A DNA stretch of 64,000 nucleotides from Bacillus testis (GTDB taxonomy: Bacteria; Bacillota; Bacilli; Bacillales; DSM-1321), in NCBI RefSeq assembly GCF_001243895.1, contig NZ_LN851186.1, positions 3,238,981-3,302,980 of the forward strand. The letters are read 5' to 3'. Shown piece after piece: positions 53,677-61,180 of this stretch. The number at the start of each line of letters is the position of its first letter. The stretch's first letter is position 1. Both the position numbers and the translations under genes were made by a program. The notes under the pieces are model-generated. The model was given only the letters and a program-made list of their open reading frames with translations. It was not told the DNA's origin and made no database searches.

Positions 53677-54648
53677 ATGAATCAGACAAACCCGTTCCCA
53701 TATGCAAAAGACGATAAACGGTATCATACGTGGAACTATCACTTACGAAATATATTCGGCCATAAAGTATTCAAAATCGCCTTGGATGGCGGCTTTGACT
53801 GCCCGAACCGGGATGGTACCGTGGCCCATGGCGGCTGTACGTTCTGCAGCGCCGCGGGGTCTGGGGACTTTGCCGGCAACCGCGCCGAAAGTATCGAAAA
53901 ACAATTTGAAGATATAAAGGGCAAGATGCATAAAAAATGGCATGAAGGCAAATATATGGCCTATTTTCAAGCCTACACCAACACGCATGCCCCTGTGGAA
54001 GTCCTTCGCCAAAAGTTCGAGCCTGCGCTCCAGCAGGAAGGCGTAGTCGGCCTATCCATTGCAACACGGCCCGACTGCCTGCCTGATGATGTGGTTGAAT
54101 ACCTGGCAGAGCTGAACGAACGCACCTACCTTTGGGTAGAACTCGGCCTGCAGACCGTACATGAAAAAACGGCCCGCATAATTAACCGCGCCCATGATTA
54201 CCAAACCTATAAAGATGGCGTAGAAAAGCTCCGCAAGCACAATATCCGTATTTGCTCCCATATTATCAATGGCCTACCGCTTGAAACGCCTGAGATGATG
54301 CTTGAGACAGCAAAAGAAGTGGCCAAGCTGGATGTCCAGGGAATCAAGATCCACTTATTGCATTTACTGAAAGGAACACCAATGGTTAAGCAATATGAAA
54401 AAGGATTGCTGGAATTTCTTTCGTTTGAGAAGTACATTTCACTTGTCGTCGATCAGTTGGAAATTCTTCCTCCTGAAATGATTATTCACCGTATTACCGG
54501 CGATGGGCCGATCGACTTAATGATTGGGCCAATGTGGAGCGTGAATAAATGGGAAGTCTTAAATGCGATTGACGATGAACTGAAACGCCGGAACAGCTGG
54601 CAAGGAAAGTATTATGTTCCTGCTGGGGGGATTCCAAGTGAAGCTTGA
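53677..54648 (+). CDS. mnmL: Radical SAM tRNA-modification enzyme MnmL (YtqA)
   Basis: Radical S-adenosylmethionine enzyme of 323 residues (TIGR01212 family). The [4Fe-4S] Cys set lies in FDCPNRDGTVAHGGCTFC, followed by the SAM region ATRPDCLPDDVVEYL and WVELGLQTVHEKT. In B. subtilis YtqA (MnmL) turns carboxymethylaminomethyl-uridine at tRNA position 34 into aminomethyl-uridine, the substrate of MnmM. ATG 53677 has AAGGAGGTTAACTGAT. Its 3' end overlaps mnmM by 11 bases, so the two steps are translationally coupled. Confidence 0.92.
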   Translation: MNQTNPFPYAKDDKRYHTWNYHLRNIFGHKVFKIALDGGFDCPNRDGTVAHGGCTFCSAAGSGDFAGNRAESIEKQFEDIKGKMHKKWHEGKYMAYFQAYTNTHAPVEVLRQKFEPALQQEGVVGLSIATRPDCLPDDVVEYLAELNERTYLWVELGLQTVHEKTARIINRAHDYQTYKDGVEKLRKHNIRICSHIINGLPLETPEMMLETAKEVAKLDVQGIKIHLLHLLKGTPMVKQYEKGLLEFLSFEKYISLVVDQLEILPPEMIIHRITGDGPIDLMIGPMWSVNKWEVLNAIDDELKRRNSWQGKYYVPAGGIPSEA

Positions 54649-55210
54649 CCGTATTTTGCCTTATGCGCGGATCCTATTGGAGAAAGCTGTCTCCCCCGGC
54701 GATCTAGCCGTGGATGCGACAGCAGGCAACGGGCATGACACCTTGTTCCTTGCCTCCTTGGTCGGGGAAAGCGGCCACGTATTTGCGTTCGATATCCAAG
54801 AGCAAGCGATTGAAAATACAAGGAAAAGACTTCAGGAAAACGGCGTGCAAGAACGGGTTACCCTTTTCCATAAAAGCCATGACGAGTTGAAATCGTGTCT
54901 GCCGGCTGATTGTGCCGGCTCGATTGCGGGCGCCATTTTCAATCTTGGTTATCTCCCTGGAGGGGATAAGCATGTGGTCACTAAAGGCCATTCCACTATT
55001 GCAGCAATCGAACATCTTTTGGATTGCATGGCTAGCGGCGGGATTATTGTTCTGGTCGTCTACCATGGCCACCCAGAAGGAGCCGTGGAACGGGATGAAT
55101 TATTGTCATATGTAAAAGCATTGCCTCAGGATAAGGCCCATGTTTTGCATTATGGTTTTATGAACCAGGTCAATTCACCGCCCTTTATCATTGCGATCGA
55201 GAAAAGATAA
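54638..55210 (+). CDS. mnmM: tRNA nm5U34 methyltransferase MnmM (YtqB)
   Basis: S-adenosylmethionine methyltransferase of 190 residues. SAM motif VDATAGNGHDTLFLASLVG, acidic loop VFAFDIQEQAIENT, and FNLGYLPGGDKHVVTK (rRNA-methylase-like YtqB family). In B. subtilis it methylates aminomethyl-uridine at the wobble position to give mnm5U. It starts at GTG inside the end of mnmL with GGGGGG upstream; this start reproduces the family N-terminus (KLDRILPYARILLEKAV). Followed by a strong bidirectional terminator. Confidence 0.92.
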   Translation: MKLDRILPYARILLEKAVSPGDLAVDATAGNGHDTLFLASLVGESGHVFAFDIQEQAIENTRKRLQENGVQERVTLFHKSHDELKSCLPADCAGSIAGAIFNLGYLPGGDKHVVTKGHSTIAAIEHLLDCMASGGIIVLVVYHGHPEGAVERDELLSYVKALPQDKAHVLHYGFMNQVNSPPFIIAIEKR

Positions 55211-55234
55211 GTTAAAAAGCGGAATTTACCCGCA

Positions 55235-55288
55235 GAAAAAAGGAGCTTCCTGTCCTTCATAATAGGGCTACAGAAGCTCCTTTTTTTC
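55235..55288. terminator. Terminator between mnmM and the tetR-family gene
   Basis: AAAAAAGGAGCTTC / GAAGCTCCTTTTTTT with an inner CTGT / ACAG stem; usable from both sides. Confidence 0.92.
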
Positions 55289-55875
55289 TAATCAGGAAAT
55301 AATGGCGAAGCAGCATTTTCAATCATGCTCTTCAGCAGAGATGGCGAGAGGCGCCCAGGTTCTAGCATGGCATGAAGAGCCAAGCCATCGATTAAAGCAT
55401 ACATTTTTTCTATTTCCAAAGGAAGATCCAACCCTTCTTTCAATAATCCCTTGGCTTCTAATGATTCAAACATCATCTTGAGACTTTCGAGCAAACCATC
55501 CTGCTGAATCTGGAAAGCCTCTCCTTTATGGCGTCCGTATACAATGAATTCAAACCAGACCTGTGTTTCCATCAATGTTTCCCGGTCTGTCGGCATCAGT
55601 TGCATAAGAATCTCTATAAACATCTGCTTAGGATCCAGGTTTTCCTTCAAAATCGTTTCTACTCGTTGAGTGATACGCTGCTTTACCAGCTCAAGCGCAT
55701 AGAGTACAAGATCGTTTTGCGTGGAAAAGTAATGTTGCAGCGAACCCAGTGAAAGTCCAGCTTCCTTAGCGATATTGCGGACTGATGCCCCTTCCATCCC
55801 TTTCTCGCTGATCACTCTCCACATAGCTTGAGCGATTATTTCTTTTCTTTTTTCATGGTCGACTATTTTTGGCAT
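55288..55875 (-). CDS. TetR-family transcriptional regulator
   Basis: Repressor of 195 residues: N-terminal helix-turn-helix (IIAQAMWRVISEKGMEGASV ... IAKEAGLSLGSLQHYFSTQNDL) and a ligand/dimer domain of the BetI-like C-terminal type. I use ATG 55875 (MPKIVDHEKR); AAGAGT and a more distant GAGGGGATG precede it, and an in-frame ATG at 55887 is also possible. Divergent from the ymcC-like membrane protein. A 14-bp palindrome in between overlaps that gene's -35 box, so it is a likely target. Ligand unknown. Confidence 0.88.
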   Translation of the reverse strand: MPKIVDHEKRKEIIAQAMWRVISEKGMEGASVRNIAKEAGLSLGSLQHYFSTQNDLVLYALELVKQRITQRVETILKENLDPKQMFIEILMQLMPTDRETLMETQVWFEFIVYGRHKGEAFQIQQDGLLESLKMMFESLEAKGLLKEGLDLPLEIEKMYALIDGLALHAMLEPGRLSPSLLKSMIENAASPLFPD

Positions 55876-55923
55876 ACTCTTAATCCACATCCCCTCGTCA
55901 ATGACAGAAGCGCCAGTAAGCAT

Positions 55924-55992
55924 CCGATTGATTCAACTACTAATTGATGGGGAATGAATGAAAACCTCCGCCGATTAAAGTTTCACTTTATA
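55924..55992. repeat. Dispersed repeat, copy D (left half)
   Basis: Ends CCGCCGATTAAAGTTTCACT, the reverse complement of the start of copy B, and carries GGGGAATGAATG and ATTCAACTACTAAT as in copy A. It lies between the TetR start and the divergent promoter. Confidence 0.7.
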
Positions 55993-55993
55993 T

Positions 55994-56029
55994 AATACAA
56001 TTGTATTGGATAACTCGGCGTGTTACAAT
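55994..56029 (+). promoter_or_regulatory. Promoter with 14-bp palindromic operator candidate
   Basis: TTGTAT (56001) - 17 bp - TACAAT (56024). The perfect palindrome AATACAATTGTATT (55994-56007) spans the -35 box. Its place between divergent genes suggests autoregulation and control by the TetR protein. Confidence 0.65.
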
Positions 56030-56062
56030 AACATTATCCATTTTTATCCAATAGGAGTGATC

Positions 56063-56629
56063 ATTATCGGGGCCGTCGGTATATTAATCATTGCGTGCGA
56101 AATAGGTTTTTGGGTGTTAATCCTGGCCGGATTCATAGTCCGTTATATTTTTCACAAAGAAAAGCTGGGCTTCTTTTTGCTCGCCTTGACACCCGTCATA
56201 GATTTTATACTGCTTGCGGCTGCAAGCTTCGATTTATATAGGGGAGCCACAGCAGACATGACCCATGGGATAGCCGCCATCTACATCGGTGTATCTCTTG
56301 TTTACGGGAAAAGCATGATTGCCTGGGGAGATGTACGATTCCGTTATTATATTCTCCGCCAAGGATCTCTTCCGGCCCCAAAATACGGCTATGAGCACGC
56401 CCGCAGTTCAATGAAAGATTCATTGAAGCATGTTTTATCCTATCTTATCGGCTGTTCGCTTTTGTTGCTTGTCATTTGGTTGATCGATGACCCCTCAAGG
56501 ACAGAAGCACTTCTTTCCCTTATGAAAGTCTGGTCGATTGTAACCGTGGCCGACCTTGCCTATTCACTTTCCTACTTTATTTGGCCCCGCCAGCCGAAGG
56601 AGAATCCAATCCGGAAAAAGGATATCTGA
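56063..56629 (+). CDS. YmcC-like integral membrane protein, unusual start
   Basis: Membrane protein of about 190 residues with roughly five hydrophobic helices; HKEKLGFFLLALTPVIDFILL and DLYRGATADMTHGIAAIYIGVS recall B. subtilis YmcC. Function unknown. No ATG is available: the promoter -10 box ends at 56029, so translation must begin after about 56036. AGGAG at 56053-56057 is spaced for ATT at 56063 (or ATC at 56066), while the in-frame GTG at 56057 overlaps AGGAG and has no site of its own. Probably controlled by the divergent TetR regulator. Confidence 0.78.
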   Translation: MIGAVGILIIACEIGFWVLILAGFIVRYIFHKEKLGFFLLALTPVIDFILLAAASFDLYRGATADMTHGIAAIYIGVSLVYGKSMIAWGDVRFRYYILRQGSLPAPKYGYEHARSSMKDSLKHVLSYLIGCSLLLLVIWLIDDPSRTEALLSLMKVWSIVTVADLAYSLSYFIWPRQPKENPIRKKDI

Positions 56630-56649
56630 CTGCTGCTCCCTAGCTTATA

Positions 56650-56685
56650 AAAAGAAGCATCCGTCTACAGGATGCTTCTTTTTAC
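56650..56685. terminator. Terminator between the ymcC-like gene and ytpB
   Basis: AAAAAGAAGCATCC / GGATGCTTCTTTTT, 14-base perfect stem with a seven-base loop, bidirectional. Confidence 0.92.
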
Positions 56686-57776
56686 TTGCCCGTAACAAGA
56701 GCATATTTTCCAGGGAGGATTTTTTTCACTTTACGGTACAGCTTAGCATTCATATAAAAGAATTTCGCCTGTGAACCCCCAAGTTTGACCATTTTTTTCG
56801 CCAATGCTTTCGTTTCAGGTTCATAATCAACCTTAGTGTCCGACAAATATAGTCCCAGCAGCCCCCTATACACTAGCTTATGGAAATCACGGTTTGGAAT
56901 TTTATCCAAATGTTCCTCTGCCTTCGTGACAAAGTGGGACATCCGCTGATACAATTCATCATTATCCTGATAATAGAAACAGAAATTAAGGTCTCCTCCC
57001 TCCAGATCTTCCTGTTGGTCAATGAAATAATCCAAGAGGATATGCAACCCTTGTATGTATGGAAAATACCCATTGCGGATTTCTTTTGCGTAATCATCCT
57101 GGAAATCCTCTCGCAAGGCATATGAAATCAAGCTAAAAATCCCCAAGGTTGAACCGGAACATGCCGAAAATTCAAACCAGGACATCTTCGGGAGATTCTC
57201 TTTGTATTGGTCAAACCACGTTTGCAGCCTTTGAACCCGCTCTTCCTTCCGGACATGTTTATGTACCTGCAGATCGCAATAATACGAACACAACTCGTTT
57301 AGATAAGGTTGAATTGTATCGTAATGTACAAGATGGTTCATCAGTGTTTGGCACGTCTTCACCAGATTAAACAGGTAGCCGCCGTCATCCTGCTCATCAC
57401 GGAATCGATAATAATTTACTTTTGGCGATTGCTTTTGCAAAGAATGCAGCATCGATTCATGCAACGCCCGGAAATCAGTATCATCAAGAGAAGTGCTTCG
57501 GTCACATAGGTTATCCAAATAATCGCTGATAGTCTGATAAGCCACGATGAAGGAAATGGCCTCCGTCCGCCTTTCCTCGGCCAGTAATGCAAGGATCGAA
57601 CCGCCCTCGCAGTGAAACTCTTTATTCTCGATACTGTCGATCGCTTGTTTTCTTAATTCCGGATCTGGAATCTGCATCGCTTGGTTTTTCCAATAGTGCA
57701 GTTCTTTCTGAACCATCGGAAATATATCTTTATACACTCTGTTCATCAATGCTAGCGGTGTAGTAGGAATCGCCAA
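56682..57776 (-). CDS. ytpB: Tetraprenyl-beta-curcumene synthase YtpB
   Basis: Large terpene synthase of 364 residues of the YtpB/DUF2600 family. It makes tetraprenyl-beta-curcumene, a C35 precursor of sesquarterpenes found in bacilli and implicated in spore and stress properties. Conserved N-terminus PTTPLALMNRVYKDIFPMV and acidic helix TISDYLDNLCDRST (a candidate Mg-diphosphate motif). Translation starts at TTG behind AGAGGGGGAAC. It follows ytpA by 14 bp on the same strand, as in B. subtilis. Confidence 0.93.
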   Translation of the reverse strand: MAIPTTPLALMNRVYKDIFPMVQKELHYWKNQAMQIPDPELRKQAIDSIENKEFHCEGGSILALLAEERRTEAISFIVAYQTISDYLDNLCDRSTSLDDTDFRALHESMLHSLQKQSPKVNYYRFRDEQDDGGYLFNLVKTCQTLMNHLVHYDTIQPYLNELCSYYCDLQVHKHVRKEERVQRLQTWFDQYKENLPKMSWFEFSACSGSTLGIFSLISYALREDFQDDYAKEIRNGYFPYIQGLHILLDYFIDQQEDLEGGDLNFCFYYQDNDELYQRMSHFVTKAEEHLDKIPNRDFHKLVYRGLLGLYLSDTKVDYEPETKALAKKMVKLGGSQAKFFYMNAKLYRKVKKILPGKYALVTGK

Positions 57777-57790
57777 CCAAAGTTCCCCCT

Positions 57791-58597
57791 CTATTGCACA
57801 ACGTAACCCAAATTACGGAGCCGATTCTTGACAAAAGACTCTGCGTAATAAAAGACGTCTTCTTTTTCTGGCTCACTGAATAATTCGTGGTACAAGCCCT
57901 GCCATTCTTTGAATAACTTTTCGTTAACCATAATAAAATTGAACCATTCTCTCACTGCCGCTTTATCGACAATCTTGTCATCCCCGGCCTGCATCAGCAA
58001 AATAGGGAGATCCCCCAAATCAGGGATATTTTCAAAAGCTTCCTTCACAGCCGTCAATAATTCATGATACCACCGTACGGATACCTTTGTAATATATAAT
58101 GAGTCATTGAGGCCGGATTCCCTTACTTCCGGGTCCCTGGTAATCATATCGATTGTAATCCCTGTAGTAGCCTTGAATTTAGGATAGGCAAAATTCAATA
58201 TGGCAGAAGCCGCCTGCATGGCTTTTGGCGGATATGTAGCCAGTCCAAGACAAGGAGAAGACAGGATTAAACCTGCTATATTTACTTCAGCTTCCTGTAT
58301 CAGACGGATTGCAATCAAACCGCCCATACTGTGCCCCAACAGGAAAATCGGCAAATGGTACTCATATGCTTCCTGTATCCAATCTTTTACTTCAATCAGA
58401 TATTCATCGAAGGAATTAATATGCCCTCTTCTTGCCCGAGTCGTCAACCCTTGGCCCGGTAGATCCCCCATGATGACATGGTAGCCGGCAGAACGCCACA
58501 TCTCAACCAGCCATTTATAACGGCCTTGATGCTCCATAGCTCCATGTACTATCACAATAACCGCTTTTGCATCGCCCTCGGCTTCCCATTTATACAT
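57791..58597 (-). CDS. ytpA: Alpha/beta-hydrolase phospholipase YtpA
   Basis: Monoacylglycerol-lipase-like hydrolase of 268 residues. Oxyanion region VIVHGAMEHQGRY, nucleophile Ser in LLGHSMGGLIA, and Asp in MQAGDDKIVD; the catalytic His should lie in the C-terminal GLYHELFSEPE. In B. subtilis YtpA makes the lysophospholipid antibiotic bacilysocin. ATG 58597 (MYKWEAEGDAK) has AAGGAGG upstream and matches the orthologue; a longer frame is not needed. Operon with ytpB. Confidence 0.92.
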   Translation of the reverse strand: MYKWEAEGDAKAVIVIVHGAMEHQGRYKWLVEMWRSAGYHVIMGDLPGQGLTTRARRGHINSFDEYLIEVKDWIQEAYEYHLPIFLLGHSMGGLIAIRLIQEAEVNIAGLILSSPCLGLATYPPKAMQAASAILNFAYPKFKATTGITIDMITRDPEVRESGLNDSLYITKVSVRWYHELLTAVKEAFENIPDLGDLPILLMQAGDDKIVDKAAVREWFNFIMVNEKLFKEWQGLYHELFSEPEKEDVFYYAESFVKNRLRNLGYVVQ

Positions 58598-58962
58598 GTT
58601 GCAACAAACCTCCTTATTCAGCAGAACGCCATCTTGGCTCACCACTGTTTGGCACCCATTGGTACGGATAAATTCCTATAGAAAGGATGGAGACTAATCT
58701 CGAGATCTTCCAATACGGTTTCCAATCATTAGTGAGGCCATTTCTCCATCATCTGCCCCTTTGCATGCAGCTGATATTCCAGAACATAAAAGACCGTCTG
58801 GTCAGCCCGGTTCATAATCATGCATGGGCAGTTTAATGTTTATTCTTATTTTAAAACATCGGTTCATTTAATTAAAGATATTGTACAGATTGAAATCTTA
58901 CTTATAAACTAATATAAGAATACTAAAAAAAGGACATTTTAACAAAAGGAGATGTTTTTGTT
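58598..58962. other. 365-bp divergent intergenic region
   Basis: Contains the start region of the ytpA-ytpB unit and, on the plus strand, a plausible ytoA promoter TTGTAC (58881) - 16 bp - TATAAA (58903). No gene, RNA or repeat recognised. Confidence 0.5.
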
Positions 58963-59481
58963 ATGTTAGTGTATCCCTATCACCATAAAAAACCCACTAT
59001 CGATAAGAGTGTTTTTCTGGCAGACCATTCCGTTGTCACAGGCGATGTGACAATCGGCGAACAATCAAGCATCTGGTTCAATACTGTCATCCGCGGCGAT
59101 GTAGCACCAACTGTCATTGGCAAGCGAGTGAATGTCCAAGATCATTCGGTCCTTCACCAAAGCCCAAAGAATCCATTAATTCTAGAAGACGACGTCACAA
59201 TCGGCCACAGCGTCATTTTACATAGCTGTACGGTTAAAAAAGGAGCCCTTGTCGGCATGGGCAGCATCATCCTAGATGGAGCAGTCATCGGTGAAGGCGC
59301 CTTCATCGGAGCTGGAAGCCTGGTGCCCCAAGGCAAAGTCATCCCGCCGAATACGCTGGCGTTCGGACGTCCCGCAAAAGTAATCCGTGATCTGAACGAA
59401 GAGGATATCGCGGATATGCTCCGGATCAGCCGGGAATACGCAGAAAAAGCGCAATATTACAAATCGCTGCAAGCAGAATAA
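58963..59481 (+). CDS. ytoA: Gamma-carbonic-anhydrase-like protein YtoA
   Basis: Left-handed beta-helix (hexapeptide repeat) protein of 172 residues, YrdA/CaiE-like. Repeats such as VTIGEQSSIWFNTVIRGDV, VTIGHSVILHSCTV and GAVIGEGAFIGAGSLV are visible. Three likely metal-binding His are in VQDHSVLHQS, TIGHSVILHSC. It may be a gamma-class carbonic anhydrase or an acyl-transferase relative; activity of YtoA is not proven. Ribosome binding site AAAAGGAGATG. Own promoter and terminator. Confidence 0.92.
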   Translation: MLVYPYHHKKPTIDKSVFLADHSVVTGDVTIGEQSSIWFNTVIRGDVAPTVIGKRVNVQDHSVLHQSPKNPLILEDDVTIGHSVILHSCTVKKGALVGMGSIILDGAVIGEGAFIGAGSLVPQGKVIPPNTLAFGRPAKVIRDLNEEDIADMLRISREYAEKAQYYKSLQAE

Positions 59482-59485
59482 AAAG

Positions 59486-59527
59486 TAAAAAACAGGAACA
59501 AGTACTATGACTTTGTTCCTGTTTTGG
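59486..59527. terminator. Terminator between ytoA and the ABC operon
   Basis: AAAACAGGAACAAG / CTTTGTTCCTGTTTT, near-perfect stem, usable from both sides. Confidence 0.9.
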
Positions 59528-59530
59528 ATA

Positions 59531-61180
59531 TTATATAGAATTAACCCGTCTATTTTGGATCTGATACACACGATCAGCCATCTTCAAAACAGCATCATTA
59601 TGACTAATGATCACAACAATTTTACCGTTGCTGTTTTCTTTGATTTTTTGCAGGATATACCGTTCATTCAACGAATCCAGATTACTTGTCGGCTCGTCTA
59701 ATATATAAACAGGGGTGTTTCTAAGAAACAGTCTTGCCATTGCTATCCGTTGCAGCTGGCCGCTAGAAATATTGGCTGCATACTCTTGCACATAGGAGTC
59801 AAGGCCCTCGGGCATAGATTCCACGAAACTGGTCAAGCCCGCTTTGGAACATGCAGCCATTATTTCTTGATCTGTATAGTGTTGCTTGAACATCGTCAAA
59901 TTCCTGCGTAGAGTATCCGAAAATACAAACGTGCTGGCATCGACTGTACTAAATTGTTCCCTTAAACTTTCAGCAGAATAGACGCTTGCCGGGCGGCCAT
60001 TGAAAAGGATTTCTCCTGATAGTGCAGGCATCTCTCTTAGCATCAGTGATATCAATGTTGATTTTCCAGTTCCATTCTTCCCTTTTATTCCGATTATTCT
60101 TCCTCTCTCCCATTTCATATGGATGTCCTCATAAAGCAGTTCTTTTCCACGATATCCAAAAGAAAGACCTGCACACTCAATTGTATCGATAGCACCGATA
60201 GGTTCAGAGCCTTCCGGTTTTTCGGCTATTTCCAGATCCATTAACGTCAGCACACGTTTCGCACTCGCAAATGTGTGCACCAGACTGGCGCTTAAATGGG
60301 ATAGAGCGAGACTTGGCCCAAAAGACGAAAACAGCAATAAGATCGACAATAATGCCTCTGCCGCCGAAATGGATTGTCGATTCACCAACAATAGAGAAAT
60401 GGCAATGTTACTGAATACAGCCACATACAGAGTGCAATCGGTCAATGCTTTTAACAGGCCTTCATGCTCTTTCAATCGTTTGGAGGTATCATTCAACTGT
60501 GCGCTGAACTGTTCAATCCTCTCAATGGTCTTTTTCTTTTGGCCAAAAACAACTAGTTCCTTAATGCCCTTTAAAGAATCCATTAAAAAATCACTGACCT
60601 GGCCATATCGGGACCTGTATGTTTCCGCTGCCTCCCTTCCATATCGATACACAGCCATCGGCACTAAATAGGAAATAAACACATAGGAAGCCAGTGCAGC
60701 GGCTCCATATAAAGGATGGAGAAATGAAAATGCACTGACATAAACGACTGTCGTCAATAGGCCGATACAGACAGGAGCAACTGTATGGGCATAGAATACC
60801 TCCAGCATTTCCACGTCTTTGGTCACAATATTCATGAATTCCCCTTTACGGAAATCCTTCAGTTGTTGAGGGCCTAAAGACCGGATCACCGTAAAAATGC
60901 GGTCGCGTATAATAGCAAGCAGCCGAAAAGCGATATAATGCGTGCAGTATTGTTCGCTAAGCCGAAAAACAGCACGCGCAATACCGCTTACTATAATAAT
61001 TTCGAGCAAGAACCTCATGGAGCCGTAATGGCCTGCTTCCGCTCCTTGAATCACTGCCATTCCTCCTACGACGGATATCCCTGTTATGGATAAATAGCCA
61101 AGCGTCCCAAGAAGGACGGTTAGCGCCATATGGGGCAGTAATGGTCTTAACAATGTCAAAAGTCGATTTATATCTCTCAT
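59531..61180 (-). CDS. ABC half-transporter, exporter fold (CydC/IrtB-like)
   Basis: Fused six-helix membrane domain and ATPase, 549 residues. Walker A GIKGKNGTGKSTLISLM, signature ISSGQLQRIAMARL, Walker B VYILDEPTSNLD and switch His in VVIISHND. It pairs with the transporter encoded just upstream (4-bp ATGA overlap), giving a heterodimer. The resemblance is to CydCD-type subunits, but the operon has a Fur box, as siderophore transporters of the same fold do (IrtAB, YbtPQ). Last gene of the four-gene iron-regulated operon. Confidence 0.88.
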   Translation of the reverse strand: MRDINRLLTLLRPLLPHMALTVLLGTLGYLSITGISVVGGMAVIQGAEAGHYGSMRFLLEIIIVSGIARAVFRLSEQYCTHYIAFRLLAIIRDRIFTVIRSLGPQQLKDFRKGEFMNIVTKDVEMLEVFYAHTVAPVCIGLLTTVVYVSAFSFLHPLYGAAALASYVFISYLVPMAVYRYGREAAETYRSRYGQVSDFLMDSLKGIKELVVFGQKKKTIERIEQFSAQLNDTSKRLKEHEGLLKALTDCTLYVAVFSNIAISLLLVNRQSISAAEALLSILLLFSSFGPSLALSHLSASLVHTFASAKRVLTLMDLEIAEKPEGSEPIGAIDTIECAGLSFGYRGKELLYEDIHMKWERGRIIGIKGKNGTGKSTLISLMLREMPALSGEILFNGRPASVYSAESLREQFSTVDASTFVFSDTLRRNLTMFKQHYTDQEIMAACSKAGLTSFVESMPEGLDSYVQEYAANISSGQLQRIAMARLFLRNTPVYILDEPTSNLDSLNERYILQKIKENSNGKIVVIISHNDAVLKMADRVYQIQNRRVNSI

